Shown: positions 62,586 through 64,000 of the stretch, piece by piece
Layout: each line of letters begins with the position of its first letter
Position numbering within the stretch: position 1 is the stretch's first letter
From: Janthinobacterium sp. J1-1
GTDB lineage: Bacteria; Pseudomonadota; Gammaproteobacteria; Burkholderiales; Burkholderiaceae_D
DNA length: 64,000 nt
Direction: 5' to 3'
NCBI RefSeq assembly: GCF_030944405.1
Contig: NZ_CP132339.1
Span: 3,968,001-4,032,000, forward strand
Position numbers and translations under genes: made by a program
Notes under the pieces: model-generated
Told to the model about the DNA's origin: nothing
Databases searched by the model: none
The model's input: the letters and a program-made list of their open reading frames with translations, nothing else

Positions 62586-64000
62586 ATGAAACCACACTAC
62601 GACTATGTGATCGTCGGCGGCGGTTCGGCCGGCTGCGTGCTGGCCAACCGCCTCAGCGCCGACCCGTCGGTGACGGTGCTGCTGCTCGAAGCGGGCGGCT
62701 CGGACCGCCACCCGTTTTTCGCCATGCCGGCCGGCTTTGCCAAGATGACCAAGGGCATAGGCTCCTGGGGCTGGCACACGGTGCCGCAACAGCACCTGAA
62801 CAACCGCGTGCTGCGCTATACCCAGGCCAAGGTGATCGGCGGCGGCTCGTCGATCAACGCCCAGCTCTATACGCGCGGCGTGCCGGCCGACTACGACGAA
62901 TGGGAAAGCCGCGCCGGCGCCACCGGCTGGTCCTACCGCGACGTGCTGCCGTACTTCAAGCACTCCGAGAACAACCAGCGCTACGCGAATGAATTCCACG
63001 GCTATGGTGGCCCGCTGGGTGTCTCGAACCCGATCAGCCCGATGCCGATCTGCGAAGCGTTTTTCCAGGCCGGGCAGGAACTGGGCATCCCCTTCAATCC
63101 CGATTTCAACGGCGCCAGCCAGGGTGGCCTCGGCTACTACCAGCTGACCCAGCTCGACGCGCGCCGCTCGTCGGCCGCCACCGGCTTTGTCAAGCCCGTG
63201 CTGGACCGGCCCAACCTGACGGTGCAGATGCAGGCGCGCACCTTGCGCGTGATCGTCGAAGCGAACCGTGCGACCGGCGTGGAAGTGGTGCTGGGCGGCA
63301 GCCGTGATGTACAGGTCGTGCGCGCCGCGTGCGAGGTGATCGTCTCGTCGGGCGCGATCGGCACGCCCAAGCTGCTGATGCAGTCGGGCATAGGCCCGGC
63401 CGAACACCTGGAGTCGGTCGGTGTGCCGGTGCGCCACGGCTTGCGCGGCGTTGGCGGCAACCTGCAGGACCACCTGGACCTGTTCGTGATCGCCGAGTGC
63501 ACGGGCGACCATACCTATGACAAATACAACCGGCCCCACCATGCGGCGTGGGCCGGCCTGCAGTACCTGCTGCTGAAAAAAGGCCCGGTGGCGTCCAGCC
63601 TGTTCGAGACGGGCGGCTTCTGGTATGCCGACCGCGAGGCGGCCGAACCTGCCCGTTCGCCCGATATCCAGTTCCACCTGGGCCTCGGTTCCGGCATCGA
63701 GGCCGGCATGGCCAAGCTGCGCAACGCCGGCGTGACCCTGAACACGGCTTATTTGCGGCCCCGTTCGCGCGGCACCGTGCGCCTGGCGCATGCCGACCCG
63801 GCCAGCGCGCCGCTGATCGACCCGAATTACTGGTCCGATCCGCACGACAAGGCGATGGCCCTGAAAGGCCTGCGCCTGGCGCGCGAGATCCTGCGCGCGC
63901 CGGCCCTGCGCCGCTACGTGCAAAGCGAAGTGCTGCCCGGCAGCCGGCTTGAAACCGACCAGGAACTGTTCGAGTACGCCTGCGCCAACGCCAAGACCGA
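62586..64000 (+). CDS. GMC family alcohol oxidoreductase, set B (runs off the window)
   Basis: The first 471 residues of a GMC flavoenzyme, paralogous to 38053-39678. ADP-binding motif VIVGGGSAGCVLANRLSAD, GMC signature 1 in IGGGSSINAQLYTRG and signature 2 in GTPKLLMQSGIGPAEHL. Long matches with set A include FNPDFNG, the DKYNKAH/DKYNRPH region and FKKGPVAS/LKKGPVAS. The catalytic-histidine region and stop lie beyond 64000. It would oxidise an alcohol to the aldehyde used by the enzyme at 55820. Starts 11 bp after the SDR stop. Confidence 0.92.
   Translation, partial: MKPHYDYVIVGGGSAGCVLANRLSADPSVTVLLLEAGGSDRHPFFAMPAGFAKMTKGIGSWGWHTVPQQHLNNRVLRYTQAKVIGGGSSINAQLYTRGVPADYDEWESRAGATGWSYRDVLPYFKHSENNQRYANEFHGYGGPLGVSNPISPMPICEAFFQAGQELGIPFNPDFNGASQGGLGYYQLTQLDARRSSAATGFVKPVLDRPNLTVQMQARTLRVIVEANRATGVEVVLGGSRDVQVVRAACEVIVSSGAIGTPKLLMQSGIGPAEHLESVGVPVRHGLRGVGGNLQDHLDLFVIAECTGDHTYDKYNRPHHAAWAGLQYLLLKKGPVASSLFETGGFWYADREAAEPARSPDIQFHLGLGSGIEAGMAKLRNAGVTLNTAYLRPRSRGTVRLAHADPASAPLIDPNYWSDPHDKAMALKGLRLAREILRAPALRRYVQSEVLPGSRLETDQELFEYACANAKT

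Noticed and set aside
1..64000. Search for CRISPR arrays, tRNA or rRNA genes and prophage modules
   Set aside because: No regularly spaced direct repeats, cloverleaf-forming tRNA-like sequence, rRNA motif or phage structural gene was noticed by eye.

Overview
The window looks like chromosome of a high-G+C betaproteobacterium, most probably in the Oxalobacteraceae (Janthinobacterium/Duganella/Massilia relatives). This is inferred from the composition, an AcnB-type aconitase, a Burkholderiales-type general porin, many LysR/GntR/AraC regulators and dense catabolic operons. No rRNA, tRNA or CRISPR array was seen. Starts were chosen by eye from ribosome binding sites and family lengths; no database search was possible.

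Region 1 (1-13.9 kb): the start of a catalase-family gene (runs off the left edge), an AI-2E family membrane protein with a long soluble tail, then an amine or amino-acid utilisation locus. That locus has a LysR regulator divergent from an operon of FAD amine oxidoreductase, MFS transporter, DapA-fold enzyme, aldehyde dehydrogenase and YddG-type exporter. A porin, a small exported protein, a second and closely related FAD oxidoreductase carrying a twin-arginine signal, and a GntR regulator follow.

Region 2 (14.1-21.6 kb): one very large gene of the DUF4011 / SF1 helicase / Vsr-like nuclease / DUF3320 type (Hhe-like anti-phage architecture). It is cut in two by a 927-bp IS5-family element with perfect 16-bp inverted repeats and a TA duplication. 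Removing the element and one TA restores an uninterrupted frame of about 2183 codons.

Region 3 (21.7-30.1 kb): a small membrane protein, a GH2 lipoprotein glycosidase, an AraC regulator, acnB with a palindrome over its promoter and a clear terminator, and an unrecognised 355-residue protein.

Region 4 (30.1-64 kb, right edge open): a 34-kb catabolic locus built from two paralogous enzyme sets. Both contain a family I CoA-transferase, an enoyl-CoA hydratase-family enzyme, an aldehyde dehydrogenase, an SDR and a GMC alcohol oxidase/dehydrogenase. Set A adds an acyl-CoA dehydrogenase, a sugar isomerase-like TIM barrel, a DUF993 protein, a zinc alcohol dehydrogenase, two aldo/keto reductases and a ribose-type ABC importer. 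Set B adds a Gfo/Idh/MocA oxidoreductase and a glucose/maltose-type ABC importer. ETF (etfBA), a TetR and a LacI regulator sit between them. The inferred chemistry is uptake of a polyol-like or glycoside substrate, oxidation alcohol to aldehyde to acid, transfer to CoA, and beta-oxidation-like steps delivering electrons to ETF; the substrate cannot be read from sequence. One aldo/keto reductase gene of set A is split by a 1333-bp ISL3-family element with an 8-bp target duplication. A TAACTA(A/T)CTAG motif occurs in three promoter regions of set A, and a pair of identical palindromes flanks the promoter between lacI-type regulator and set B.
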